A stretch of 64,000 nt of DNA, taken from Aquimonas sp044377145. GTDB lineage: Bacteria; Pseudomonadota; Gammaproteobacteria; Xanthomonadales; Xanthomonadaceae. Position numbers and translations under genes: made by a program. Positions 1 through 9,492 of this stretch are shown one piece after another. The stretch lies in NCBI RefSeq assembly GCF_044377145.1, contig NZ_JBILJQ010000001.1:1-64000 (forward strand). The letters are read 5' to 3'. Under the pieces are notes generated by a model. It was not told the DNA's origin, did not search any database, and saw only the letters and a program-made list of their open reading frames with translations. Within the stretch, counting starts at the first letter, position 1; every line of letters starts with the position of its first letter.

Positions 1-29
1 GCCAGAGAGTCGAAGGTGGTCTGCTTCAT
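1..29 (-). CDS. IS5-family transposase, first ten codons only
   Basis: An ATG at 29 on the minus strand opens a frame reading MKQTTFDSLA that leaves the window at position 1. This short sequence matches my recollection of the start of IS5-group DDE transposases from xanthomonads, which continue with a basic, helix-rich segment. Nothing else of the enzyme is visible. There is only a weak Shine-Dalgarno-like stretch upstream, which is usual for IS genes. The call depends on ten residues and on the neighbouring element end. Confidence 0.5.
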
Positions 30-94
30 GGGGTGACTGTCATGTGGGTGATGCACAAATTCTACCAGCCGGGCTGGGATAAAACAGAGGTTCC
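1..94 (-). mobile_element. End of an IS5-family insertion sequence, cut by the window edge
   Basis: The left edge appears to be one terminus of an IS5-type element read leftwards on the minus strand. On that strand a terminal GGAACCTCTG is immediately preceded by TTAG (95-98 on the plus strand reads CTAA), which fits the YTAR four-base target of IS5-group elements. About 65 bases inside the end lies an ATG followed by MKQTTFDSLA, which resembles the N-terminus of IS5-family transposases. The element interrupts the RHS gene, whose last 18 or so codons and stop lie inside the IS end. The second inverted repeat and second target copy lie outside the window, so the family call rests on these short signals. 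Confidence 0.6.
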
Positions 95-3000
95 CTAAGG
101 CGAACTACCGTGGTGACAACCCTCGCGCAAATCGCCGCCACAACAACCACGACGGGCACCCATGCCCACTCTCCTGTTTCATCAATCATTCGAGTTGGTT
201 GAGCGAAACCATATGCCATCATATTCTCTCCGCCGACCAGACCGACAGGATCCATCTGGGCATATCTGCCAGTTGCCGCAGAATAACTCCTCATCAGATT
301 TTCACTCAATCCAGTCTCGCCGTCATGAAACTGCCCCGGAAACCGCATCGGATTGTCCACGCTGTCGACCACCGCCGTGGTCAGCCCAAACGCTTCGCTC
401 CTGCCGCTCCATGTGACTTGCCCTGCCGAGTCCGTCAACCGCTGCGGGGTCCACAGATGGTCGTTGTGGTAGACGTGCGTGGTCCAGTCGCTTTGCCCTG
501 CGCCGGTCTTGTCGGCTAACCACAGCGGATCGATACCGGAGGGAGCCTCTACGTTCCAGCCGTAGCCGCGCTTGACGCTACCATCGGCACGCAGTTCAGC
601 TACCAGCCCTTCGTCGGCGTAGATAAACCACGTAGTCTCGGTCGCCGTCTCCTTGTACACCCGCCGCCCCATCGGGTCATAGCGGTAGCGGCCTAGCGCT
701 TGGCCGTTCTCGTCAATCGCAGTCAAACGCTCGGCCGCGTTGTAGCGGTAGTCGCGCAGCTTGAGCGGCGCGACCGGGTCGCCAGTGGTTTCGCGTTCGG
801 TGTGGCCGTTGGCGTTGTAGGCAAAGCTGACCTGCTCGCTGCCGAGGCCATAGCCGAGCAGCTGATTGTCTGCGTTGTAGCGCCATTCCCCAGGCTGGTG
901 CTGGCTGCTCAGGCGATTGTGCACGGGGTCGTAGCTGTAGGCCTCGACCGGCAGCTTGTCGGCTTCCGGTGCAGCCGGGTCGACCTGCAGGGACGGTGGC
1001 GGGGTGGCGGCGGTCAGCCGGTTCAGCGGGTCATAGCCGTAGTTGAACGCACCGTCCTCAGTCTCGCGCTGGGTGATGTTGCCGGTGGCGTCAAAGCGGT
1101 AGCGGTAATCCATGATTACCGCGCCGGCCGGATTGGCCGCGCTGCCGCCGCCGATAGCCTGGCTGCGAATGCGGGTGGGGCGCTGGAAGCCGTCGAATTC
1201 CAGCGTGCGCACGGCGCCCGGCATCTGCACGCGGGTCGGCTGCTGCCACTGCCACTGGCTCCACTGGATCTGGCCGCCGCCCGGCAGACCGGCTGAGGTC
1301 AGGCGATTCTGCGGGTCATAGCCGTAGGCCACTTCGGTGCCGTCGGGATAGGTCATGGCCTCCAGTTGGCCATTGGCGCGGTAGCGACGCCCGAGGCTGT
1401 GGCTGAACTCGATCGCGGCCGCGCCGCTGCCGCGGCGGTAGGTGATCGTCTCGCCGGTCTTCTCGCCCTTGTCGCTGTAGGTGTAGGTGGCGGCGGTGCC
1501 GGCCTGCTGAGGGGTGCCGGGGTCGGTGACCTGGGTGTAGGCCTCGAGCAGACCGCGCGGGTCGTAGTCGTAGTCGATGGTTTCGCTGGGCTGGTCTTCG
1601 CCTGCGGCATAGTGGCGCTCGTCGGTCTTGCGGCCCGCGTCGTCGTACCCGAACACGCGGCGCTCGCCGCCGGGGCTGAGCCGCTGGGTCAGCTGACCGG
1701 CATCGTCGTAGCTGTAGGTGATGGTGGCACCGCTGGGCCGGGCTTCGGTGCGCACTTGGTTGTTGCGGTCGTAGGTGAAGGTGTGGGTATTGCGGTTGGC
1801 GTCGCTCAGGCTCAGCAGGTTGTCGCGGGGGTCGTAGGTGTAGGCGGTGGCGCCACCCGCCGGATCGGTGGTGCTGATGAGGCGGGCCAGCGCGTCGTAG
1901 GCGTAGAGCGTGCTGCGGCCGGCGGGGTCGGTTTCAGCGATGCGGTTGCCCGCCGCGTCGTAGCCGGTGGCCTGCACTTCGCGGCGCTCCGGCTGGCCGT
2001 TGGCCGCCGGCAGAATCCGGATGGTCTGGGTGCGGCGGCCGCGCGTGTCGTAGCGGTACTCCTCGCGGTAGGTCGGATACTCCATCGCCACCAGCAGGCC
2101 GGCCAGGCCGCTGGCGGCATCGCCGTAGACCATGCGGGTGACGTTGCCAGCCGGGTCGGTCGTGGTGTCGAGGCGGCCATCAGCGTCGTAAGCGTAGGTC
2201 GTGATCGCGCCGGTCTCGTCGCGCTGGGTTCTGACTTGGCCGTCATCGAAGTAGGTGGTGATCTGCTCGCCGCGCAGCGGGTCGATGGTCTTTTCCAGCC
2301 GATCCAGACCGTCGTACTCGAACTCGCTGCGCTTGCGCGCGGCATCGATCGTGGCCGTGCGGTTGCCGACGTCGTCGTACTCGTGATCCACGCGGTGCTC
2401 CATCGGATCGAGCTGGACGGTGACCCAGCCGGCGGCGTTCACTTCCTGCGTCCAGGTGCGGTTGAGCGGGTCGCGGCGGGTCAGCCAGATGCCGCTGACG
2501 TGGTGGGTGAATCGGGTGGTGTGGCGCTCGCCGTCGGTGACCGTTTCGACGTTGCCGTAGGCGTCATACGTCCAGTCGGTGACGACGTCCCCGGCCGGCG
2601 TGGCGCCCTTGACGGTGCGCTGGGTGCGCTCGCCGTGGGTGTTGTAGACGAACTCGGTGACGCGCTGTTCGGGCGTGTCGACCGCTTCGGTCTGGCGGAT
2701 CAGGCGGCCGGAGGGGTCGTACTGGTAGGTGCTGCGCACGCCGCGCTCGTCGGTATGCTCCAGCAGGTTGCCGTAGGTGCCGTCATAGCGGCTCAGGGTC
2801 TGCGTACCGTCCGGGTAGACCACACGCACGGGGTTGCGGTTCGCATCCAGCTCGGTGCGGGTGCGCAGGCCGCGCTCGTCGACGCTGATCTCGACGAACT
2901 CGCCGTCTTTCAGCAGTTGGCTGCTCACCCGGCTGCCGATTTCTTCGCGCAGCAGGCGGCCATCGACATCGTAGCGGCGCTCGGTGCGGCGCTGCTCAGG

Positions 3001-3853
3001 CGTGCGCATCACCACCGTGTACTCGCGGCTGACGCGGTCGTAGTCGTAGCTGTAGGTGGTTTCCTGCAGCAGCGGGTCGATCACCCGCACCACGCGGTTG
3101 CCGCCGTAGTGCACGGTGGTGGTGCGGCCTTCGGGGTCTTCCAGCGTGCGCAACAGGCCGCCCTGGTAGGTGTAGTTCCAGGGTTTGCCGAGCACGTCCA
3201 CCACTTGGCTCAGGCGCCCGGCGGTATAGCGGTACTGCACGCTGCGATTGGCGCGATCGGTAATGCCCCGCAGTTCGTCGCCGACCCAGGTGTAGCGCGC
3301 GATCAAGGCGTCGGCGCGGTCGCGCAGCTCGTCGATGCGGCCGTCGGCGTTGCGCGTGAAGCGCACCGTCAGGCCGTTGCGATTGCCGTAGCTGGCGATG
3401 CGGCCCTGGGCGTCGTAGGTGATCCATTCGCCGCTGCGGTCGTACCAGCGCCAGCCGGTGATCTCAGCGTCGGCATCGCGCTCGGCGCGGATGAAAAACT
3501 CGCGCTGGAAATACGTACACATCATTGCCGCTGCGCTCGAACCGCGAGCCCGAGCGCAGGATCGACTTCGGCACGCCGTCGATCACATCCAGCTCGAAAC
3601 GCAGGTCGTCCCAGGCCGGGTTCGGGTGCCAGCGGAACTCACCCTTGTTGAGATCGTCCGCCCGCCAGCTGCGCAAAAACACCACGTAGCCGTTGCGCAC
3701 CTTGATCCGCATGTCCTCCGCGTTCACGCGGTACTCGCCAGTCGGCAGAAACACCTCGCCGCGGGCGTGCACCTGTGCTGAAAGTGCAAGCAGGGCCAAC
3801 AGCGCGAGGGCCGCGGCGCGGCGGGAAAGACTGAGGCAGAACGAAGACAGCAT
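40..3853 (-). pseudogene. Sec-exported RHS/YD-repeat protein, frameshifted and truncated by an IS
   Basis: This is a large RHS-family protein of about 1270 codons. The start chosen is the ATG at 3853, which begins MLSSFCLSLSRR followed by a hydrophobic signal peptide ending near AQVHARG. An N-terminal segment of about 100 residues follows, and then dozens of YDxxGR-type repeats up to an RHS core end (RYAQMDPVGLVGG). The N-terminal part (3853 to about 3510) and the repeat part are in different frames. Removing one T from the coding-strand TTT at 3509-3511 joins them as ..NDVYVFQREFFIRAE.. . After the core only about 40 residues remain, including a VPVVVVVAAICA stretch, and the last 18 are encoded by the IS5-like end at 1-94. 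Any C-terminal toxin tip has therefore been lost or lies beyond the IS. This is the last gene of a five-gene run of exported proteins. Sequencing error could explain the shift, but not the IS junction. Confidence 0.85.
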
Positions 3854-3952
3854 GATCAAGGGTTCCAACTAGGGGGCGCCAGCGGCGCTTGGGTGCTTCG
3901 GATCGGATGGGAGCGCGTTTTTGAAGGACGGTTTGCGGCGGCTTGGGTCTGG

Positions 3953-6900
3953 CTAGTCACCGGGGCCATCACCGCCTCCGCCTCCTCCGCCTCCGCCTCC
4001 TCCGCCTCCTCCGCCAGTACCACCTCCGCCGCAGCACTTCTTGCAGTTCGGGGTGCAGCCGGGGCCTGGGTCCATCGGAATGCCGCCGCCACCGCCGCCC
4101 CAGCCGCCGCCGTTCCCGCAGCTGGTGCCGTTGCAGACGGAAATCGTTGTCCCACCCGGACCGCCGCACTGCGCGCCCCAGGTGCGGCCCCAGGCGGTGC
4201 TGCAGGATCCGGCGCGCACTGCACCGTTCGCACACTGATAGTCGTACTGCAGTGCGGCGGCGCGGCGGTAGCTGCTGCAACTGGGCCCGGAGCGCTGCCC
4301 GGTGAACTGGAAGGGTTGGTCTTCCGGCTCAGTCATCCTCAGCGGGTCGCGGCCGAGCATATCCAGCGCCACTGCCGGCAACGCCTGCAGTGCGGTGATC
4401 TTGTAGGCGATGCGCACACGCTCGCGCGCCGCAAGTTCGGTAGGCACTTCGCCGAGGAACTCGAAGCGGAAATTGGCATCGCTGGCGGCCGGCGAGAACA
4501 CCACGTTGTCGGCGCGCACAAGGCCGTAGTTGCTGATGGTCAGTTCGCCACTGAACTCTTCGCCCACCTGCATGGCGGGCAGGTTCACGAACACGGGTTC
4601 CATCAGCACCACGGGCGCCGGCACTTCGGTGCGGAAGGTGGCACCGATGACGATGTCGTACTCGTCCTCGATAACGGTTTCATTGACGTCCCAATCGATA
4701 GTGACCAGCTCGAAATCGAGGAAGACGTCCACCGGCACCTCCAGCCCCGGCTCCACCAGCACGCGGCCGCTGGCTTCGGCGTGGTCGGGCGCCGAGGCGC
4801 GCCAACGGTAGCGTCCAGCCGGCAGTGCCTGCAGTACGCCAATGCCGTTGGCATCGGTCGTTACCTCGCGCCGAAGATCAGGCAGGGTTTCGTGCTGAAG
4901 CCGGATGCGGGCACCGGAAACCCCGGGTATCGGCTGGCCGTTCACGCCCGGTGTCTCGGTGTAGATGTCGGCCACATGGAAGCGCAGGTCGCCCTCACCA
5001 TCCTGGGTCACGCTGATGCTGATCGGCACATCGCCCGCATTGGCGTTCGCAGCAGTGACCCGCGCACGCACGACGTAGACCCCGTCGCTGATCGCGCTGC
5101 CCGGTGAGGCGGTGACCTGGACGGCGCGGCGTTCACCCACCCCGATGCTGCCGATCGCCGCCGGAGAGCTGAGCTGAACCCACGACGGCGGCGGGCCATT
5201 GCCCGCGGCATTCAGCAGCTCTACCCGCACCCCTTCGGCGGCCAGCAGGCCTTGATTGATGACCTCGGTCGACAAGGTGATCTGCCCGCCCTGCACGACT
5301 CCGCCCTGCAGCGCAGTGGGCCGTGGCGCCAGCGATGGCAAAGGCGCGCTGAGCCGATACGCGATGCTGACGCGAGCGCGCGGAGCGGCGCCGGATTCAT
5401 CGGCCACCAGGCTCAGCACCACGGTGCCCGCCTCGGGCGTACTGCTTCCACCGGTGAAGCTGACCTGCACGGTGCGTGAGGCACCGGCCGCCAGGCTCAC
5501 GGGATTCGGTAGCAACAACTGCAAACCGGGCGGCAATGCGCCGGAGGGCTGATCGGCCGGCAGAGCCAGCAGACGTAGATTGCTTGCGCCGGTTCCAGCA
5601 CTCGCGGTCAGGGTCAATGGCACGTTCGCGGCGACTGTGCGCGCTGCATTCAAGTTGAAGACGCTTGGGTTCACGCGGACTCGATTCAGCAGGAACTGCC
5701 CTTGCCAGGCAGGATCGGCCTGATCGGGATGCCGCACGGATACCCGGTAGCTGCCCGCATCGGTGGCCGCTGGCTGGAAGTTGAAATCAAAGGCGCCGGC
5801 TGCGTCGGTAGCGAGGTTGATTCGACGCTCGAAGCCGCCAACCTCCAACAGCAGAACCAGCAGCGCGTTCGGTACCGGCGCTGAGCCCTGCCGCTCGATC
5901 GCCCGACCGCGAATCCGCACCGGCTGCTCGCCAAACGAAACTTCCGGACTCAAGCCAATCAGCTCGCCGACGTAGGGCGTGGGCACCGGGGGTGCAGGCG
6001 GCGGCAGCTTCTGCACCACCACATCCACTTCGGCATCAGCGCTGAGCCCGACCTGATTGGTAACGCGCGCAGACAACTTGCGCGAACCGTCGGCGAACGC
6101 TCCGATCGCCCAGCGCCAGGACCACGGCGCGGCCACAACCCGGGCCTGCTGCTGCCCGTCGACGAAATACTCGACGTGCTGGATCCCGCTGGGGTCCACC
6201 ACCGCCACGGTCACGTCGACATCCTGCTCAATCAGGGCGCCGTCGCTTGGGCTGGTCAGGCTGATCTGCGGTGCCGCAGCGACGTAGGTGACCCAACGAT
6301 CCGGGCTGCGCGGGCCCACACCGCGCGCGTTGCGCGCATCGGCGGAGATGCGGTGCGTGCCCTCGCCTGGGAGCACCACGCTTGCGGCAAAGCCGCCGCC
6401 TTGGCTGACACTCACCTGCGCGCCGACCGGTGTGTCATCCAAGTAGAGCTGAACGCGGCTGCCCGGCTGAGCCGAACCGCTGATCGCCAGCTGCGGCCGG
6501 TAGACGGTTGCGCCATCTGCCGGGGACGCCAACACCGGCGCAGGCGGCAGGTCCAGTTCGGACACAGTGATGGATACGCTGGCGGTGTCGGCGAGACCGC
6601 GCGGATCGCGCACTTCATACTCGAAACTGGTGACGCCGAAGAAACCAGTCGGCGCGGCGAAGCTGAAACCGCCGTTGGGCTGCAGGGTCAGAGCACCCAC
6701 GCCAGGTGCGGTGCGCACCGCCGCCGTCAACGCATCGCCGTTGGGGTCACTGTCGTTCGCAAGCACGCCTTGCGCCGCAGCCACATCGAGCCGCGCGCCC
6801 TGGCGCAGGGTATAGGCATCGTTTGCGGCAACCGGTGCCTCGTTCACTGCTGAAACGACAATCCGCACTCGCGCAGGCAGACTCAGGCTCGTTGCGGTAC

Positions 6901-9466
6901 GCAAGCGATAGCGGAACTCGATCGTTCCTGCCGTGCTGGCACTGAAGGTGAAACTGCCATCGGCCGCGAACTGCAGGCCGCTCACACTCGCCGGCGGGTC
7001 GAGCACGATCTCCGGCGCGGGACCAGCGCCGATGCGGTCATTTGCCAACAGACCTTCTGCAGCGGGGACCACCAGGGCACGATCGTCGCGGGCGACGTAG
7101 GCGTCATCCACGGCATCGTGCAGCTCATCGACGCGCAGGGTGACGCGTGCGGCATTGCCAAGCGATGTGCCATTGCTGGCCGAGTAGTCGAAGGCATCGG
7201 TGCCGGCGAAGTCAGCGTTCGGGGTGTACTGGAAACCGCCGTCGCTGCGCAGCTGCAGAACACCATTGGCCGGGGCCGCGCGCAGCACTGCGCTCAGGTT
7301 GCCGCCAAGGGGGTCGATGTCGTTCATCAGCACGCCTTGTTGGGCTGCAACGTCGAAGACTCGATTTGCCTGCAGGGTGTAGCTGTCCGCCAGCGCCAGC
7401 GGTGACGAAGCTGCATTGCTGAGAATCGTCAGCAGGGCGGCGTCGGCCGGCGTGAACTCGACCGCGGCACCAGCACGGGCCAGGCGCACGCGTCTTGGTC
7501 CGGGGCTGGCGTCAGCGGCCACCGTGACCTGCAGTCGCGCCGTGCTTCCGTCTTCGGCGATCGGCCCCAACGCGACCTCGACGCCAGCGGGGGGCTCAAC
7601 CTGCACGCTGTCCGTTCCGACCAGACCTTGGCCGCGAACGATCACCTCGAAGCTGGCACCGCGCGGCAGGCGCGATGGATTGAGCGAGGATGCAAACGCG
7701 CCGCGCTGGACACCCAGCGTGGACGACCACAGCGCGCGCTCAAGCGGGGGCTGGGGCCCCAGTTCGCGCGTGACGCCGAGCACAGGCGCAACCAGCGGCG
7801 TGAGCAGTTCGCTGCGGTCGATGATGCGTAGGGTGTTGGTCGCGGCCACTTGATCAGTACTGTCGCCGCCTGCCGTGCGCAACTGGAGCACACGCGGGCC
7901 GCGGGGAGCGGCTGCGGATGCCCGCAAAACCAAGGTGGCGCGGGCTGGGCCGTGCACCTGCAGGGACTCGATGATGATGCCGGTGTCCGGCAACAGGCGC
8001 GCGGCATTGACCTGCCCAAGGTTGCGGCCCTGGATCTCGATGGTCTGGCTTTCGCCGTTTCGAATCAGTACGTTTGGACTGAGCGCCAGCAGTTCGGGCA
8101 GCGCTCCACGCAACTGCAGCAGAACAGGTGCATTCAGCAGCACGGACCCGATCTGCAGCTGCACCCGACGCGGCAGAAGGGCGGCAGCGGGATCAACCCG
8201 GAGTTCGAAACTGACTTCCTGGTCGCTGGCCTGCAGACTGCCGGCGCTTACCAGCATGCCGTCGGCCGGCACCAACTGGGCGAGCGAGGCCCCAGCCAAT
8301 CCTTCGCCTAGCAGCCGCACCACCACGGTTTCTCCAGGATTCACCGCTGGGGGCTGAAGGCTGCGGATGGCCGGTCCCCGCACGACACCCAATGCGGCGC
8401 CCGTGAGCAAGCGCTCAACAGTCATGGGATCGCTGCGCTGGACGCCCAGCACCGGCGCCAGCACCGGCGCGTACTCACGGAGTACGGGGCTCGCGGCAAT
8501 CTGCACGGTGTTGGCAGGCTCAGACGTAGCGGCCGAGAGTCCGCTGGCGGTTTCCACTTCAACGCGGCGTGGGCCGGGTGCAGCGGATGCACCCACCTGC
8601 ACATGGATGCGCGCTTCATCGCCGGCGGCATTGACGCGCGCCGAGCTATCGAGCACTACATCGGCTGCGGGACTTAGGCGCACGAGGGTTTCAGTCAGCA
8701 CGCCGCGGCCCTGTTCTGGCAATGCGCGAAGATCGCGCCCCCGAATCAGTAGCTCGGTGCGGCTACCAGGCAGTAACAGCTGTGGACTGACGCTGAGGAT
8801 GTGAGGCGCCGCATCCGCGACCAACAGCGCGCGCGCTGCCAAATCGGCGCTTGGCAGCGGCTGCCCCTGCGAATCAACGAGCTGAAGCAGGCGCAGCCCG
8901 GCGGCCGCTTCGCCAGCGACCGACACTTCCAGATTGACGCGACTGCCGTCACCCGCGCGATCGACGACCGTGACTTGAATGCCATCCGCCGGCAGCACGC
9001 GCACGTTGACGCCAGCCGCAAGGCCAATGCCAAGCAGGGCGATCGGCTGTGCGTTCTGGCCGCGAGCGACGCGGCCCGGAACGATCGACTGCACCAGGCT
9101 GCCACGTACCACCCCGATGGCGGCCCCGGTATGCAGCCATTCGCGCGACTGCGTCGGGCCAGTGCGCTCGACGCCCAGGACCGGCGCAAGCAGCTGCAGG
9201 CTTCGCGTGCTGTTGCCCTGACGCTGCACGCCCAGGGGCGCACTCGTCAGAACATCGCCGGGACGCAAGGTCCACTTCGCGTTCTTGGCTTCCGACCGCG
9301 ACGAGCATGTCGGCGTGTTGGTCTGGTCACACGCGGCAGACGGCACCGCCGCAGTTGCATTCGCAACCGCGAGCAAAGCCAACAGGCCGCCCAACAGAAC
9401 GCCGAGGTGCAGGCCGCGCGCCGACGCGTTGCCGCGCGGCCGGAAGCCAAGAGATGCCAGAGCCAT
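3953..9466 (-). CDS. Giant exported multidomain protein (IPT-like, cadherin-like and Ig-like domains, Cys/Gly-rich tail)
   Basis: An 1837-residue protein with a signal peptide (residues 1 to about 40, ending ANATAA) and an AAGGA ribosome site before the ATG. Residues 70-680 contain a three-times repeated module. Each copy begins with APVLGVxR, then an LGVxRG motif about 23 residues later, then one or two IPT/TIG-like beta domains. Residues 690-970 hold three cadherin-like/VCBS-type domains (VLxNDxDPxG signatures). Two Ig-like domains follow (about 975-1150), then further beta domains, a carboxypeptidase-regulatory-like fold (about 1560-1630) and CARDB-like segments. The last 115 residues are cysteine-rich and end in a polyglycine run with GCTPNCKKCC. 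It lies 26 bases downstream of the glycine-rich gene and about 100 bases before the RHS gene, so co-expression is likely. The domain types suggest a surface or extracellular adhesive role. That is inference, and I do not recognise a named family. Confidence 0.8.
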   Translation of the reverse strand: MALASLGFRPRGNASARGLHLGVLLGGLLALLAVANATAAVPSAACDQTNTPTCSSRSEAKNAKWTLRPGDVLTSAPLGVQRQGNSTRSLQLLAPVLGVERTGPTQSREWLHTGAAIGVVRGSLVQSIVPGRVARGQNAQPIALLGIGLAAGVNVRVLPADGIQVTVVDRAGDGSRVNLEVSVAGEAAAGLRLLQLVDSQGQPLPSADLAARALLVADAAPHILSVSPQLLLPGSRTELLIRGRDLRALPEQGRGVLTETLVRLSPAADVVLDSSARVNAAGDEARIHVQVGASAAPGPRRVEVETASGLSAATSEPANTVQIAASPVLREYAPVLAPVLGVQRSDPMTVERLLTGAALGVVRGPAIRSLQPPAVNPGETVVVRLLGEGLAGASLAQLVPADGMLVSAGSLQASDQEVSFELRVDPAAALLPRRVQLQIGSVLLNAPVLLQLRGALPELLALSPNVLIRNGESQTIEIQGRNLGQVNAARLLPDTGIIIESLQVHGPARATLVLRASAAAPRGPRVLQLRTAGGDSTDQVAATNTLRIIDRSELLTPLVAPVLGVTRELGPQPPLERALWSSTLGVQRGAFASSLNPSRLPRGASFEVIVRGQGLVGTDSVQVEPPAGVEVALGPIAEDGSTARLQVTVAADASPGPRRVRLARAGAAVEFTPADAALLTILSNAASSPLALADSYTLQANRVFDVAAQQGVLMNDIDPLGGNLSAVLRAAPANGVLQLRSDGGFQYTPNADFAGTDAFDYSASNGTSLGNAARVTLRVDELHDAVDDAYVARDDRALVVPAAEGLLANDRIGAGPAPEIVLDPPASVSGLQFAADGSFTFSASTAGTIEFRYRLRTATSLSLPARVRIVVSAVNEAPVAANDAYTLRQGARLDVAAAQGVLANDSDPNGDALTAAVRTAPGVGALTLQPNGGFSFAAPTGFFGVTSFEYEVRDPRGLADTASVSITVSELDLPPAPVLASPADGATVYRPQLAISGSAQPGSRVQLYLDDTPVGAQVSVSQGGGFAASVVLPGEGTHRISADARNARGVGPRSPDRWVTYVAAAPQISLTSPSDGALIEQDVDVTVAVVDPSGIQHVEYFVDGQQQARVVAAPWSWRWAIGAFADGSRKLSARVTNQVGLSADAEVDVVVQKLPPPAPPVPTPYVGELIGLSPEVSFGEQPVRIRGRAIERQGSAPVPNALLVLLLEVGGFERRINLATDAAGAFDFNFQPAATDAGSYRVSVRHPDQADPAWQGQFLLNRVRVNPSVFNLNAARTVAANVPLTLTASAGTGASNLRLLALPADQPSGALPPGLQLLLPNPVSLAAGASRTVQVSFTGGSSTPEAGTVVLSLVADESGAAPRARVSIAYRLSAPLPSLAPRPTALQGGVVQGGQITLSTEVINQGLLAAEGVRVELLNAAGNGPPPSWVQLSSPAAIGSIGVGERRAVQVTASPGSAISDGVYVVRARVTAANANAGDVPISISVTQDGEGDLRFHVADIYTETPGVNGQPIPGVSGARIRLQHETLPDLRREVTTDANGIGVLQALPAGRYRWRASAPDHAEASGRVLVEPGLEVPVDVFLDFELVTIDWDVNETVIEDEYDIVIGATFRTEVPAPVVLMEPVFVNLPAMQVGEEFSGELTISNYGLVRADNVVFSPAASDANFRFEFLGEVPTELAARERVRIAYKITALQALPAVALDMLGRDPLRMTEPEDQPFQFTGQRSGPSCSSYRRAAALQYDYQCANGAVRAGSCSTAWGRTWGAQCGGPGGTTISVCNGTSCGNGGGWGGGGGGIPMDPGPGCTPNCKKCCGGGGTGGGGGGGGGGGGGGGDGPGD
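3972..4031 (+). repeat. CCGCCT/CCT microsatellite encoding the polyglycine tail
   Basis: A run of imperfect CCGCCT and CCTCCG units. Read on the minus strand it encodes the unbroken polyglycine near the C-terminus of the 1837-residue exported protein. Such trinucleotide-based arrays can change length by slippage without breaking the frame when whole codons are gained or lost, so tail length may vary between strains. Confidence 0.75.
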
Positions 9467-9492
9467 TGCGCCGTCCTTGCAATCCGTTCGGT

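Noticed and set aside
3509..3511. Programmed ribosomal frameshifting to join the RHS halves.
   Set aside because: The site is a simple TTT without a slippery heptamer or visible downstream pseudoknot, and the required direction (+1) is rare.
1366..3651. Long plus-strand frame of 761 codons opposite the RHS gene.
   Set aside because: It is antisense to a repetitive, GC-rich real gene, has low-complexity Val/Ala/Gly composition, no ribosome site and no recognisable domain.
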